From Viridilinea sp964592425 (lineage in GTDB: Bacteria > Chloroflexota > Chloroflexia > Chloroflexales > Chloroflexaceae): a DNA stretch of 64,000 nucleotides. Position 1 is the stretch's first letter. Every line of letters begins with the position of its first letter. Both the position numbers and the translations under genes were made by a program. The stretch spans positions 20,352 to 84,351 of the forward strand of contig CAZQCG010000020.1 in assembly GCA_964592425.1 (NCBI GenBank), read 5' to 3'. Below the pieces are notes generated by a model that did not search any database, was not told the origin of the DNA, and saw nothing but the letters and a program-made list of their open reading frames with translations. Positions 63,889 through 64,000 of the stretch are shown piece after piece.

Positions 63889-64000
63889 CCCTCGGTAGTA
63901 CCGAAGCCAGGGGACGACCGCAGGGTGTTTCTGATACTCTGAATCTGGCTCTCCCGCACTTTCCGTGCAGGAGGCGTCACTTAGGAAGCGCGAGCGAGTA

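Noticed and set aside
63720..63980. 86-residue minus-strand ORF in another frame of the multi-HTH gene
   Set aside because: It mostly overlaps the first HTH modules in a different frame. A frameshift was considered, but the HTH frame itself stays open across the same stretch, so none is needed.

Overview
The window is about 62-65% GC through most of its length, densely coded, with operons on both strands. The organism is most likely a member of the Chloroflexota, probably class Chloroflexia. That is an inference from the style of the gene set: Pro/Thr-rich secreted proteins, a C25 (gingipain-type) peptidase, a lamin-tail-domain protein, an MtrA-like/thymidylate synthase fusion and a PUFA-synthase-like megasynthase. 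No rRNA is present to settle the taxonomy.

Region 1 (1-5992, minus strand) is a purine/selenium-type catabolic cluster. It holds a YgeY-type M20 hydrolase, a YgeW-type knotted carbamoyltransferase, two dihydroorotate/dihydropyrimidine dehydrogenase-like flavoproteins, a small unknown protein, and the start of a molybdenum hydroxylase with its 2Fe-2S domain fused on, which is cut by the left edge. Several stops and starts overlap as ATGA, so it reads as one operon. A 66-bp palindromic repeat in three tandem copies interrupts it. Region 2 (6060-11769) holds an OafA-like acyltransferase, a CBS-pair protein, a C25 peptidase and a Pro-rich protein with an LPSTG sorting-like tail.

Region 3 (12162-27921, minus strand) is the metabolic centrepiece. 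The order of transcription is acyl-CoA dehydrogenase, a 3190-residue KS-AT-KS-(ACP)6-KR-DH megasynthase, a phosphopantetheinyl transferase, and a complete acyl-CoA carboxylase (carboxyltransferase, biotin carboxylase, biotin carrier). The set could supply an extender unit, activate the carrier domains and build a long-chain lipid or polyketide. All six carrier domains have Thr where the phosphopantetheine-bearing Ser is expected. The biotin ligase that would charge the carrier is at 42851-43666.

Region 4 (28368-54023) is mostly housekeeping with small unknowns: methionine aminopeptidase, cysteine synthase, dCTP deaminase next to the thymidylate synthase fusion, a nucleotide-sugar epimerase, tRNA-Val(GAC), a CCA-adding-type enzyme, an ECF sigma/anti-sigma pair, MurJ, an LCP transferase, a thiolase with the biotin ligase, and a co-directional run (45188-51398) with CBS-ACT, methyltransferase, Eis-like acetyltransferase and glycosyltransferase genes. 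A 145-bp MITE with perfect 18-bp inverted ends and a 10-bp target duplication lies at 44934-45078.

Region 5 (54131-64000) begins with gyrB, which carries a 565-residue intein containing an XRE-type helix-turn-helix and two LAGLIDADG motifs. After a terminator and repeats, GC falls to about 47-48% over 58140-62800, where a DNA methyltransferase, a NurA-like nuclease and a HerA-like ATPase form a three-gene cassette with its own consensus promoter. I consider this a horizontally acquired candidate defence system. Its HerA protein ends in DDIPF, the tip sequence of single-stranded DNA-binding protein. A high-GC gene encoding a multi-HTH protein follows, convergent with herA.
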